Assembly (NCBI GenBank): GCA_031271045.1
Contig: JAISWO010000060.1
Location: 1 to 64,000 of the forward strand
DNA: 64,000 nt
Direction of reading: 5' to 3'
Source of the DNA: Tannerellaceae bacterium
GTDB lineage: Bacteria > Bacteroidota > Bacteroidia > Bacteroidales > Tannerellaceae
A model generated the notes under the pieces. That model did no database searches. It was given only the letters and a program-made list of their open reading frames with translations, and was not told the origin of the DNA. Of this stretch, positions 17,040-25,553 are shown one piece after another (the stretch's first letter is position 1; every line of letters begins with the position of its first letter). The position numbers were made by a program, and so were the translations under genes.

Positions 17040-19130
17040 ATGGAAATATATATCATCAAACGAGACGGGAAACAAGAGGTCTTCTCGGTCGAAAAAATCA
17101 GGAATGCCATCGCGAAGGCATTCCTGTCGGTAGGAATCTTTGCGACGCAGGAAATAATAACAAACATCCTGAGTCGCATCAGTGTCACCAGCGGCGCTAC
17201 GGTGGAGGAAATTCAGAACCAGGTGGAAGTTGCCCTGATGTCCGAACGCTATTACGCCGTTGCCAAATCCTATATGCTCTACCGGCAGAAACACCTGGAA
17301 GACCGCGAAGTGCGCGACAAACTCCGATTCCTGATGGACTACTGCGACGCCTCCAACGCCGCTTCGGGCAGTAAATACGACGCCAACGCCAATGTGGAAA
17401 ACAAAAACATGGCAACGCTTATCGGCGAGTTGCCCAAATCAAATTTCATCCGTCTCAACCGCCGGATGCTCACCGACCGACTGAAGGAAACCTACGGCAG
17501 AGAAATAGCCGACCGTTACATCGAATTGTTGAACAACCATTATATATATAAGAACGACGAAACCAGCCTGGCCAATTATTGCGCCAGCATCACCATGTAT
17601 CCCTGGCTGATCGGCGGAACCGCATCCATCGGTGGCAACTCCAAGCCGCCGGCCAACCTGAAATCCTTTTGCGGCGGATTCATCAACATGGTTTTCATGG
17701 TCTCCAGTATGCTGAGCGGCGCCTGCGCCACGCCGGAGTTCCTGATGTATATGAATTACTTCATCGGACTGGAATACGGACAGGATTATTTCCTCCGCAC
17801 AACGGAAATCGTCGACCTGTCGAAAAAACAACGCACGCTCGACAAAGTGATCACCGACTACTTCGAGCAAATCGTTTACTCGATCAACCAGCCCACCGGC
17901 GCGCGAAACTATCAGGCCGTCTTCTGGAACATATCCTATTACGACCGCTATTACTTTGAAAGCCTCTTCGCCGACTTCTATTTCCCCGACGGCAACCGTC
18001 CCGACTGGGATTCGCTCAACTGGCTGCAAAAACGTTTCATGAAATGGTTCAACCACGAACGCACCCGCGCCGTGCTGACCTTTCCCGTCGAAACGATGGC
18101 CTTGCTGACCGAGGGTGGCGACGTGAAAGACCAGGAATACGGCGACTTTACGGCCGAAATGTATGCCGAAGGACATTCGTTCTTCACCTATATGAGCGAC
18201 AATGCCGATTCGTTGAGCAGTTGCTGCCGCCTGCGCAACGAAATCCAGGACAACGGATTCAGCTATACGCTGGGAGCAGGCGGCGTATCCACCGGATCGA
18301 AAAGCGTACTCACCATCAACCTGAACCGTTGCATCCAACAAGCCGCCCGTGAAGGCCTGCACTATATGTTTTACCTCGAAGACATCGTTGCGCTGGTGCA
18401 CAAAGTGCAGTTAGCTTACAACGACAACCTGAAATACATGTACGAAAAAGGCATGCTCCCCCTCTTTACGGCAGGCTATATCAATATGAACCGGCAATAC
18501 CTCACCATCGGAGTGAATGGCCTTGTCGAAGCCGCCGAGTTCATGGGTATCAAAATTACCGACAACCCGGATTACGCTGCGTTCGTGCAACAGGTGCTCG
18601 GACTGATCGAAATTTACAACAAACGCTACCGTACGGAAGACGTGATGTTTAATTGTGAAATGATTCCCGCCGAAAACGTTGGCGTCAAACATGCCCAATG
18701 GGACAAACGGAGTGGCTATAAGGTAAACCGCGACTGCTACAATAGCTACTTCTACATCGTCGAAGACGATTCGCTGAACATCATCGACAAATTCCGCCTG
18801 CACGGACGGAAATACATCGAACACCTGACCGGAGGCTCCGCCCTGCACCTCAATCTGGAAGAACATCTGAACCGTGAACAATACCGCCACCTTCTGCGCG
18901 TAGCAACCCAGGAAGGATGCAACTATTTTACGTTCAATATTCCGAATACGGTTTGCAACGACTGCGGGCACATCTACAAACGCAAACTGACCGTCTGCCC
19001 CGCTTGCCAAAGCCGGAACCTGGATTATCTGACCCGCATCATCGGCTATATGAAACGCATCAGCAATTTCTCGCAACCCCGGCAGCAGGAAGCCGCCAAA
19101 CGTCATTATGCTCCGGTTTCACAACTATGA
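17040..19130 (+). CDS. nrdD: anaerobic (class III) ribonucleoside-triphosphate reductase
   Basis: 696-residue glycyl-radical enzyme that makes dNTPs from NTPs without oxygen. An ATP-cone domain occupies residues 1-90 (IIKRDGKQEVFSVEKIRNAI). The catalytic barrel includes SSCCRLRNE. The C-terminal zinc site has four cysteines (CNDCG near 638-641 and CPAC near 652-655). The glycyl-radical motif is RIIGY, with the radical Gly near 668. RIIGY differs mildly from the usual RVxGY. nrdG overlaps its 3' end by 23 bases, so enzyme and activase are translationally linked. The start ATG follows a short AT-rich leader. Confidence 0.96.
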   Translation: MEIYIIKRDGKQEVFSVEKIRNAIAKAFLSVGIFATQEIITNILSRISVTSGATVEEIQNQVEVALMSERYYAVAKSYMLYRQKHLEDREVRDKLRFLMDYCDASNAASGSKYDANANVENKNMATLIGELPKSNFIRLNRRMLTDRLKETYGREIADRYIELLNNHYIYKNDETSLANYCASITMYPWLIGGTASIGGNSKPPANLKSFCGGFINMVFMVSSMLSGACATPEFLMYMNYFIGLEYGQDYFLRTTEIVDLSKKQRTLDKVITDYFEQIVYSINQPTGARNYQAVFWNISYYDRYYFESLFADFYFPDGNRPDWDSLNWLQKRFMKWFNHERTRAVLTFPVETMALLTEGGDVKDQEYGDFTAEMYAEGHSFFTYMSDNADSLSSCCRLRNEIQDNGFSYTLGAGGVSTGSKSVLTINLNRCIQQAAREGLHYMFYLEDIVALVHKVQLAYNDNLKYMYEKGMLPLFTAGYINMNRQYLTIGVNGLVEAAEFMGIKITDNPDYAAFVQQVLGLIEIYNKRYRTEDVMFNCEMIPAENVGVKHAQWDKRSGYKVNRDCYNSYFYIVEDDSLNIIDKFRLHGRKYIEHLTGGSALHLNLEEHLNREQYRHLLRVATQEGCNYFTFNIPNTVCNDCGHIYKRKLTVCPACQSRNLDYLTRIIGYMKRISNFSQPRQQEAAKRHYAPVSQL

Positions 19131-19575
19131 TATCGTCTTTCAGGAAGTGCCCGGTGAAGTGACGCTGGCCGTTAATCTCACCAACTGCCCCAACCGTTGT
19201 GTAGGTTGCCACAGCCCGCATCTTCAGCACGACGCCGGCGAGATACTCGACGAAGGCGTCCTCGCTACCTGGCTTGGCAACTATGGCGACGCCATCACCT
19301 GCCTTTGCTTTATGGGAGGCGACGCCGAGCCGTGCGAAGTCGAACGCCTGGCCGCCTTCATCCGAAAGAAAAGCAACCGCATCAAAACCGCCTGGTATTC
19401 GGGAAAAGCCACCCTGCCTCCGGAAGTCTCTATGCTGAAATTTGATTACATCAAGCTCGGCGCATACCGGCAACACCTGGGCGGCTTAAACGCCCCGACG
19501 ACCAATCAGCGCTTTTTCCGCATCGAAGACGGCAAGATGATAGACGACACAAAAAAGTTTCAACAATTAAAATAA
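19108..19575 (+). CDS. nrdG: anaerobic ribonucleotide reductase-activating protein (radical SAM)
   Basis: 155-residue radical-SAM activase that installs the glycyl radical on NrdD. The 4Fe-4S cluster motif CPNRCVGC (Cys 27, 31 and 34) is present, followed by a short TIM-barrel-like fold with CLCFMGGDAEP. The protein is small, as usual for NrdG. It overlaps nrdD by 23 bases. The last residues KFQQLK run up to the next gene, whose ATG follows 6 bases after the stop, so that gene may be in the same transcript. Confidence 0.95.
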   Translation: MLRFHNYDIVFQEVPGEVTLAVNLTNCPNRCVGCHSPHLQHDAGEILDEGVLATWLGNYGDAITCLCFMGGDAEPCEVERLAAFIRKKSNRIKTAWYSGKATLPPEVSMLKFDYIKLGAYRQHLGGLNAPTTNQRFFRIEDGKMIDDTKKFQQLK

Positions 19576-19581
19576 GACATC

Positions 19582-20751
19582 ATGACGATTCGGGAACAGT
19601 TGAAATTTGCTGAACGCTTCCGGAAATTGAAAGATTTGTTCTCATACGAAAAAGAAGTGTGCTTGGAGGATACTTCATTGAAAATACGTCCGTTTCGATT
19701 TAATCAGGTATTCGTTAATCCGGAAATCAAACAGATTCAGCAAACGATTGCCCCGCCTGCATTTTGTTCCGTCTCGGACGATGATATTGAGGAAAACAAG
19801 CGGTTCACGTATACGGTTTTCGTACGTCAAGGCGTTGTGCAAACAAACAAAGCGATTCTGTTATTGCACGGCCTGAACGAACGCAATTGGGAGAAGTACC
19901 TGCCCTGGGCGGAAGAATTGGCCCTTCAAACCGAAAGAGCGGTTATCCTCTTTCCCATTGCCTTTCACATGAACCGCACACCCGGAAGCTGGTATAACCC
20001 GCGAACACTCTTACCTTACGTAAACAGCCGGAAAGAAAAGTTTACGGGTCTGGAAAACTCTACCTTCGCCAATCTGGCGCTTAGCAGCCGCTTATCCGAC
20101 AATCCTGTCCGCTTCTATATTTCCGGAAAAGAATCCATTTTCAACCTCTGGCAATTGATCAGAGAAATAAAAAACGGACAGCATCCGTTATTCGCCCCAA
20201 ACACGTCGATCAATATATTTGCTTATTCCATCGGCGCTTTTCTGGCTCAAGTGCTGCTGTTGTCAAATCCGGAGAAACTGACGTCCGACAGCCGTCTGTT
20301 CATGTTTTGCGGCGGTACGCTTTTCAGCCGGATGAATGGCAATTCGCGCGATATAGTGGACTGGGAAGCTTTTCATAAACTGAAAGATTATTTCCTGAAC
20401 GATTTTCTCCATAAAGGATTGAGTATTTTGAAAAGGAAGGAAGATTTCATAGAAAAAGCATTCAAGGCCATGTTGTCGTTCAGTACATATCGTCGTTACA
20501 GAGAAACATTCTTTCAGGAAAATCAACACCGCATTACGGCAATCACGTTGAAAAAAGATACGGTTGTTCCCACCTTTGGCGTCAGGGAAGCGCTTGGCGA
20601 AAAATGCGCCGGCAGGATACTGGAAGAATTGGACTTCCCCTACGAATATTCCCACCAGGTTCCCTTTCCTGTTCACAATCGCGTGGCGGCAGAAATAGTT
20701 CAGCAAAGTTTCTCCGGACTGTTCAGCCGGGCCGCCGCTTTTCTGGCTTAA
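19582..20751 (+). CDS. alpha/beta-hydrolase-like protein of unknown role (DUF6051-like)
   Basis: 389 residues, cytoplasmic (no signal). An alpha/beta-hydrolase core can be traced: AILLLHGLNERNWEKYL near residue 95 (oxyanion loop), the nucleophile elbow INIFAYSIGAFLAQVLL near 215, and a late His in SHQVPFPVHNRV near 360. The elbow is A-Y-S-I-G instead of G-x-S-x-G. It resembles what I recall as the DUF6051 group of Bacteroidetes, but I cannot confirm this. It begins 6 bases after nrdG, although its codon use looks more AT-leaning than nrdDG. Substrate unknown. Confidence 0.6.
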   Translation: MTIREQLKFAERFRKLKDLFSYEKEVCLEDTSLKIRPFRFNQVFVNPEIKQIQQTIAPPAFCSVSDDDIEENKRFTYTVFVRQGVVQTNKAILLLHGLNERNWEKYLPWAEELALQTERAVILFPIAFHMNRTPGSWYNPRTLLPYVNSRKEKFTGLENSTFANLALSSRLSDNPVRFYISGKESIFNLWQLIREIKNGQHPLFAPNTSINIFAYSIGAFLAQVLLLSNPEKLTSDSRLFMFCGGTLFSRMNGNSRDIVDWEAFHKLKDYFLNDFLHKGLSILKRKEDFIEKAFKAMLSFSTYRRYRETFFQENQHRITAITLKKDTVVPTFGVREALGEKCAGRILEELDFPYEYSHQVPFPVHNRVAAEIVQQSFSGLFSRAAAFLA

Positions 20752-20787
20752 CAAAAGAACATATTCCCATCTTCAAGAAACAACATT

Positions 20788-21312
20788 ATGATATTTATCA
20801 GCAAAATTAAATCGCCGGTCGGACTACTCACCGTCTCGAGTGATGGAGAACGTATCTCCGGGCTTTGGATAGAAGGGCAGAAGTATTTCGCAAGGACATT
20901 GGGCAAGGAGGTCTCGGAACAGGACCTGCCTGTGTTTGAAACGGTCAGGCAATGGCTTGACGTTTATTTTTCCGGCAAAAACCCGGATTTCATGCCGCCG
21001 CTTAGGCCTGAGGGTAGCCCGTTTCAAAGGTCGGTATGGGCGAATCTCCGTGAAATTCCTTACGGACAAACCTCCACCTACGGAGAGATTGCCAAATGGT
21101 TTGAGGAGGAAAACAAAGGCAAACGAATGTCGGCGCGGGCAATTGGCGCTGCGGTGGGCCATAATCCGGTTTCTATTCTGATTCCCTGTCATCGCGTCGT
21201 AGGTAAAAACGGTAGCCTGACAGGATACGCAGGCGGTATTGACACGAAAATAAAACTTTTGCAATTGGAAGGCATAATGGATTTCCACCATCCGGGACGG
21301 TTAGCTTTATAA
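20788..21312 (+). CDS. ogt: methylated-DNA--protein-cysteine methyltransferase
   Basis: 174-residue suicide repair protein that removes alkyl groups from O6-alkylguanine. The acceptor Cys 134 sits in ILIPCHRVVG. The helix-turn-helix region with YGQTSTYGEIA and SARAIGAAVGHNP precedes it, as in Ogt/MGMT. There is no Ada N-terminal domain. It starts 36 bases after the hydrolase-like gene on the same strand. Length and motifs are normal. Confidence 0.94.
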   Translation: MIFISKIKSPVGLLTVSSDGERISGLWIEGQKYFARTLGKEVSEQDLPVFETVRQWLDVYFSGKNPDFMPPLRPEGSPFQRSVWANLREIPYGQTSTYGEIAKWFEEENKGKRMSARAIGAAVGHNPVSILIPCHRVVGKNGSLTGYAGGIDTKIKLLQLEGIMDFHHPGRLAL

Positions 21313-21436
21313 CCTATTATCCTTGGAAAGCTCCCGGAACGGAGGGGCGGACAGATAATTTAAGGATTTGTTAAAGTTCCAAATGAAGTACCGTCGGTCG
21401 ATACTTTTGAGCAGGTATTTAAGAAGTGAAATAAAA

Positions 21437-21479
21437 AAAGAAAGGTAACTCCTTTGGGAATTACCTTTCTTTAATCTTT
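21437..21479 (-). terminator. intrinsic terminator of rpsO
   Basis: A 16-base stem (21437-21452 with 21457-21472, one mismatch) closes on a four-base loop. On the minus strand the stem runs into a run of T residues, ending rpsO transcription 12-50 bases after its stop. The A-rich left flank means it may also stop some transcription from the plus strand. Confidence 0.85.
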
Positions 21480-21490
21480 CATCGGATGTT

Positions 21491-21760
21491 TTACTTTCTG
21501 ATGCCAAGCTCTTTGATGATGGAACGATACCTTTCGATGTCGTTTTTGATCAGATAATCAAGCAAACGACGACGTTTACCTACCAGCATCTTGAGCGCTC
21601 TTTCCGTGTTGTAATCCTTATGATTTGACTTCAAATGTTCCGTCAAATGAGAGATACGGTATGAGAACAATGCAATCTGACTTTCCGGAGAACCGGTATT
21701 CGTCTCGGATTTCCCGTACTTCTCAAAGATTTCCTTCTTTTTTGTTGAATCTAAATACAT
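21491..21760 (-). CDS. rpsO: 30S ribosomal protein S15
   Basis: 89 residues, the normal length, binding 16S rRNA in the small-subunit platform. The sequence has the family features: TGSPESQIALFSYRISHLTEHLK in the first half and LVGKRRRLLDYL followed by RYRSIIKELGIRK at the end. It stands alone, divergent from typA, with a good promoter upstream and an intrinsic terminator downstream. Confidence 0.98.
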   Translation of the reverse strand: MYLDSTKKKEIFEKYGKSETNTGSPESQIALFSYRISHLTEHLKSNHKDYNTERALKMLVGKRRRLLDYLIKNDIERYRSIIKELGIRK

Positions 21761-21809
21761 GATTCCTTTTTACTTTAATAAATGAATAATTATATTATCT
21801 AAGCGGGTG

Positions 21810-21840
21810 CAAAGATATATATTACTTTTTGACTGACAAT
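21810..21840 (-). promoter_or_regulatory. rpsO promoter, Bacteroidetes consensus
   Basis: Reading the minus strand: ATTG, exactly 19 bases, TATCTTTG (21817 to 21810). This fits the primary sigma consensus of the phylum. It sits about 50 bases upstream of the rpsO start codon. Confidence 0.8.
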
Positions 21841-21856
21841 AGTTTTGCATATATTA

Positions 21857-21887
21857 TTTGTGAGGCTTGGATTTTGTTGTACTTTTG
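21857..21887 (+). promoter_or_regulatory. typA promoter, Bacteroidetes consensus
   Basis: TTTG (21857-21860), 19 bases, TACTTTTG (21880-21887). The predicted transcription start near 21894 lies after the first possible upstream start codon, so it fixes the typA start at ATG 21908. Confidence 0.85.
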
Positions 21888-21907
21888 CGGGCAGAAAATT
21901 AGTCTCA

Positions 21908-23707
21908 ATGCAAAAGATTAGAAATATCGCAATTATTGCACACGTGGATCATGGGAAAACTACGCTCGTAGATAAAATGTTACTGGCCGGAAAACTCTTT
22001 AGGGAAGGGCACGACGAACTTGATCAGTTCTTAGACAGTAACGATCTGGAGCGCGAACGGGGAATCACGATCCTGGCAAAAAATGTATCTATCCAGTATA
22101 AAGGATATAAGATAAACATCATAGACACACCGGGGCATGCTGACTTCGGAGGCGAAGTAGAACGCGTACTGAATATGGCCGACGGCTGCTTGTTGTTGGT
22201 CGACGCCTTTGAAGGACCCATGCCACAAACCCGTTTCGTGTTGCAAAAAGCCATCCAATTAGGGTTGAAGCCGATCGTGGTTATCAACAAAGTAGATAAA
22301 CCCAACTGCCGTCCCTCGGAGGTACAGGAGATGGTGTTCGACCTGATGTTCAGCCTCGACGCTACGGAAGAACAATTAGACTTTCCCACCATCTATGGCT
22401 CCGCCAAGCAAGGCTGGATGTCGGAAGACTGGCAGAAACCTACCGATACGATCTATCCCATACTCGATGCCATCATCCAGCATATCCCCGAACCCCAAGC
22501 CTTGGAAGGCGCTTCACAGATGCTGATTACCTCGCTCGACTATTCCAAATATGTAGGACGCATTGCCGTAGGACGCGTACACAGAGGAGAACTAAGGGAA
22601 GGACAGGAGATCATCCTCTGCAAGCGCGACGGCACGCAAATCAAGTCGAAGATCAAGGAAGTCGATGTGTTTGAAGGATTAGGACGCACCAAGGTCACTT
22701 CCGTCCGGTCGGGAGACATCTGCGCCCTGATCGGCATAGATGGCTTTGAAATCGGTGAAACGGTATGCGACATCAACAATCCGGAACCCCTGCCCACCAT
22801 AGCCATCGACGAACCCACCATGTCGATGCTCTTTACTATCAACAACTCTCCCTTTTTCGGTAAGGACGGAAAATACGTAACCTCCCGCCACCTGTACGAA
22901 CGCCTGCAAAAGGAATTGGACAAGAACTTGGCATTGCGCGTGATTCCAACCGAATCGGCCGACGCCTGGTTAGTCTACGGTCGCGGCGTACTCCATCTTT
23001 CGGTATTGATCGAAACCATGCGGCGCGAAGGCTACGAACTCCAGGTAGGCCAGCCGCAAGTTATCATAAAAGAAATCGACGGCGTCAGGTGCGAGCCGGT
23101 GGAGCAATTATCCATCAATCTGCCCGAAGAAAGCGCCAGCCGTATCATTGACATCGTTACAAAGCGCAAAGGCGAAATGACCTTGATGGAAAGCAAAAAC
23201 GGACGGATGCACCTCGAGTTTACCATCCCTTCGCGAGGAATTATCGGGCTCAATAATGCGATACTGACCGCCTCGGCCGGCGAAGCCATCATTGCCCACC
23301 GCTTCCTGGAGTACCAACCATGGAAAGGCGAAATAGAACGCCGCCTCAACGGCTCTATCATCGTGATGGAGACAGGTACGGCCTTTGCTTATGCCCTCAA
23401 CAACTTACAATCCCGCGGGCGCTTTTTCATCGCTCCGCAAGACGACGTCTATGCCGGGCAGGTCGTAGGCGAGCATACGAAAGAAGGAGACCTCGTGGTC
23501 AACGTCACTAAGTCGAAAAAACTAACCAATATGCGCGCTTCCGGGTCTGACGAAAAAATAGCCTTGGCGCCCCCCATCGTCTTCAGCCTCGAAGATGCCC
23601 TGGAATACATCAAGATAGACGAATACGTAGAGATAACACCCTCTCACATGCGGATGCGTAAAATCACTCTTGATGAGAACGAACGCAAAAGGCAGAACAA
23701 AAAATAA
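21908..23707 (+). CDS. typA: translational GTPase TypA/BipA
   Basis: 599-residue ribosome-binding GTPase of the EF-G superfamily. G1 is AHVDHGKTT near residue 12, G2/G3 include RERGITI and DTPGHADFGG, and G4 is NKVDKP. Domain 2, the EF-G III/V-like domains (GRGVLHLSVLIE, INLPEESASRIIDIV) and the TypA-specific C-terminal domain follow. The length is typical. The 21 codons that could be added upstream are excluded by the promoter at 21857-21887. It stands alone, divergent from rpsO. Confidence 0.97.
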   Translation: MQKIRNIAIIAHVDHGKTTLVDKMLLAGKLFREGHDELDQFLDSNDLERERGITILAKNVSIQYKGYKINIIDTPGHADFGGEVERVLNMADGCLLLVDAFEGPMPQTRFVLQKAIQLGLKPIVVINKVDKPNCRPSEVQEMVFDLMFSLDATEEQLDFPTIYGSAKQGWMSEDWQKPTDTIYPILDAIIQHIPEPQALEGASQMLITSLDYSKYVGRIAVGRVHRGELREGQEIILCKRDGTQIKSKIKEVDVFEGLGRTKVTSVRSGDICALIGIDGFEIGETVCDINNPEPLPTIAIDEPTMSMLFTINNSPFFGKDGKYVTSRHLYERLQKELDKNLALRVIPTESADAWLVYGRGVLHLSVLIETMRREGYELQVGQPQVIIKEIDGVRCEPVEQLSINLPEESASRIIDIVTKRKGEMTLMESKNGRMHLEFTIPSRGIIGLNNAILTASAGEAIIAHRFLEYQPWKGEIERRLNGSIIVMETGTAFAYALNNLQSRGRFFIAPQDDVYAGQVVGEHTKEGDLVVNVTKSKKLTNMRASGSDEKIALAPPIVFSLEDALEYIKIDEYVEITPSHMRMRKITLDENERKRQNKK

Positions 23708-23719
23708 CGCCCCTTCCCT

Positions 23720-24628
23720 CTATTCCTGTAATTTCTTTATGGCCGTATTCTTTTCCAGCAACAGATGCGGGCGGTAGGATTGTTTGGCTTGGCGCAGACC
23801 GGGAATACCCAGGTCTTCTTCCCGGTTGATATAGGTGTATTGTTCGGGGATATGGTTGGCAAATTCATAATTCATCAGGCTGTACACGCCGTCGTAGTGG
23901 ATATCGCCCTTTTCTACATGTACGGCAAAGGTGTCCCGGTTGACCGGGGCGCCAAAGGCAAAGGCGACTATCTGCCCCTCAACGCAGATAGCTCCTCCCG
24001 TTAATCCAAGCTCCGCGGCATGCTGAAGGGCAAAGGTCATCGAACGCCGCTCGTAGCTCAGCTCTTCGGCATCAGCATCTGTCCGGTTGGCTTTATACCA
24101 TTTACATTCCAGCATCAAACATTCGGGTACCAGAGCCGGAGTAATCGAGAGGTAGGTATAGCGGTAAAGTTTGGTGAACTTATTGATGTGGTTTCGTTTG
24201 GGTTGATATTTCTTCCCCGACAGGCTGATCAGGTCTTCGCGCAGGTAAATATAGTCGAAATAATCCCGTTCGGGAATGAAGCGGAATCCTTGAGGGAAGG
24301 CCTCTTCCAAGCGGCTTTTCCCTTCGGGGGTAACGCCCAGCATCCGCAACGGGCGCTTCTGCGAAAGCGCATCTTCTTCGAGCAGGCGGACGGCATGCGA
24401 GAGGTCACCTTCCCCGACGGGACACATATAGACCGGGCGTTCATCCTCCTCAATCCTGAAACGAATCAGCAGGAAACCGTCGACGATCGCATATTCACTA
24501 TGGTACAGAAAACGCCAGCTACACATATTGGCAAAAGAAAAGTCGCAATTCCGGTAAGGGCTTTTCATTGTAAAAGAAGTGATAGCCTCCCGGTCGGCTA
24601 CTTGAATAGTCTTAAAGACGATTGACAT
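23720..24628 (-). CDS. DUF2156 (phosphatidylglycerol lysyltransferase C-domain-like) protein
   Basis: 302-residue cytoplasmic protein with a tandem GNAT-like fold of the DUF2156 family. Visible landmarks are KSPYRNCDFSFANMCSW near residue 22, YLREDLISLSGKKYQPKRNHINKF near 125-150, and the acyl-CoA-type strand GGAICVEGQIVAFAFG near 205. The family includes the C-terminal domain of MprF and Fem-like aminoacyl transferases, but stand-alone bacterial members are uncharacterised. It is convergent with typA (12 bases apart) and divergent from the AraC regulator. A TATCTTTG element lies about 25 bases before its start. Confidence 0.82.
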   Translation of the reverse strand: MSIVFKTIQVADREAITSFTMKSPYRNCDFSFANMCSWRFLYHSEYAIVDGFLLIRFRIEEDERPVYMCPVGEGDLSHAVRLLEEDALSQKRPLRMLGVTPEGKSRLEEAFPQGFRFIPERDYFDYIYLREDLISLSGKKYQPKRNHINKFTKLYRYTYLSITPALVPECLMLECKWYKANRTDADAEELSYERRSMTFALQHAAELGLTGGAICVEGQIVAFAFGAPVNRDTFAVHVEKGDIHYDGVYSLMNYEFANHIPEQYTYINREEDLGIPGLRQAKQSYRPHLLLEKNTAIKKLQE

Positions 24629-24704
24629 ATTGATTTACTTATGTGCGCGCAAAGATACGATTAAAAGTATTACTTTTGGCAGATAATCAATCAAGCTACA
24701 ACCC

Positions 24705-25553
24705 ATGAAACATGTGTATGAAAACCCTAAAGTAAAAAGCAAACTGATTCTGTGTGACGAGCTCGACGCAGAATTGTTGCGAGACAAAACCCTCTATAAA
24801 TTCATCTGGATTGTCGAGGGAGAAGTGGAACTGATTGTTAACCACGAACATCTTACCTTCCATGCCGGCGAGATCGTTTCACTCTCTTATCTGCATCACC
24901 TGAAGATGGGTATGGTCAACGGATACTACCGCGTAATGCTGTTTAACGACCGCTTTTACCATATTGCCGACCATGATAGCGAGGTCTTTTGCAACGGACT
25001 TCTTTTCAATGGATCGCTGAACGTCGTCAGTTTCCGCGTCAGTCAGGAGGATGTGCCCAAGCTCGACCAGATTACAGACGTCTTCCTCGAAGAAGTAGCC
25101 GTTCGCGACTCCATGCAGGACGAGATGTTGCGTATCGTCCTCAAGCGAGCCATCATCATTTGCTGCCGCCTGGCGCGTAACAAACACGGCATACTGCCGC
25201 ATCGCTGCGTGCGCTTCGAGATCATGCGCAAGTTCTACGCCCTGGTCGACGAGCATTTCAGGGAGAAGAAGCAAGTGCAGGATTATGCCGATATGCTTCA
25301 CAAATCGTCGAAGACGCTGGCCAATATTCTGTCCTTTTACCATCAGCCGTCGGCCATCAAGGTGATCCACAACCGTATCGTTGCCGAAGCCGAAAGGTTG
25401 CTGCATTACACCTCCAAGTCGTCGAAAGAGATTTCCATCACCCTCGGATTTGAAGACCATCCCTCGTTCAGTCGCTTCTTCAAGAACGCAACCGGCATGA
25501 CGGCTACCGAATACCGACATCAGGCGCACCACCTCAAGCGCGAATGTGCCTGA
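24705..25553 (+). CDS. AraC family transcriptional regulator
   Basis: 282 residues: an N-terminal cupin-like sensor (residues 1-150; FIWIVEGEVELIVNHEHL) and a C-terminal AraC/XylS double helix-turn-helix (about 180-275; AERLLHYTSKSSKEISITLGF, then HPSFSRFFKNATGMTATEYR). It overlaps the next gene: its TGA at 25551-25553 shares an A with ATG 25553. It could therefore be expressed with RsmF without regulating it. Ligand and targets cannot be read. Confidence 0.9.
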   Translation: MKHVYENPKVKSKLILCDELDAELLRDKTLYKFIWIVEGEVELIVNHEHLTFHAGEIVSLSYLHHLKMGMVNGYYRVMLFNDRFYHIADHDSEVFCNGLLFNGSLNVVSFRVSQEDVPKLDQITDVFLEEVAVRDSMQDEMLRIVLKRAIIICCRLARNKHGILPHRCVRFEIMRKFYALVDEHFREKKQVQDYADMLHKSSKTLANILSFYHQPSAIKVIHNRIVAEAERLLHYTSKSSKEISITLGFEDHPSFSRFFKNATGMTATEYRHQAHHLKRECA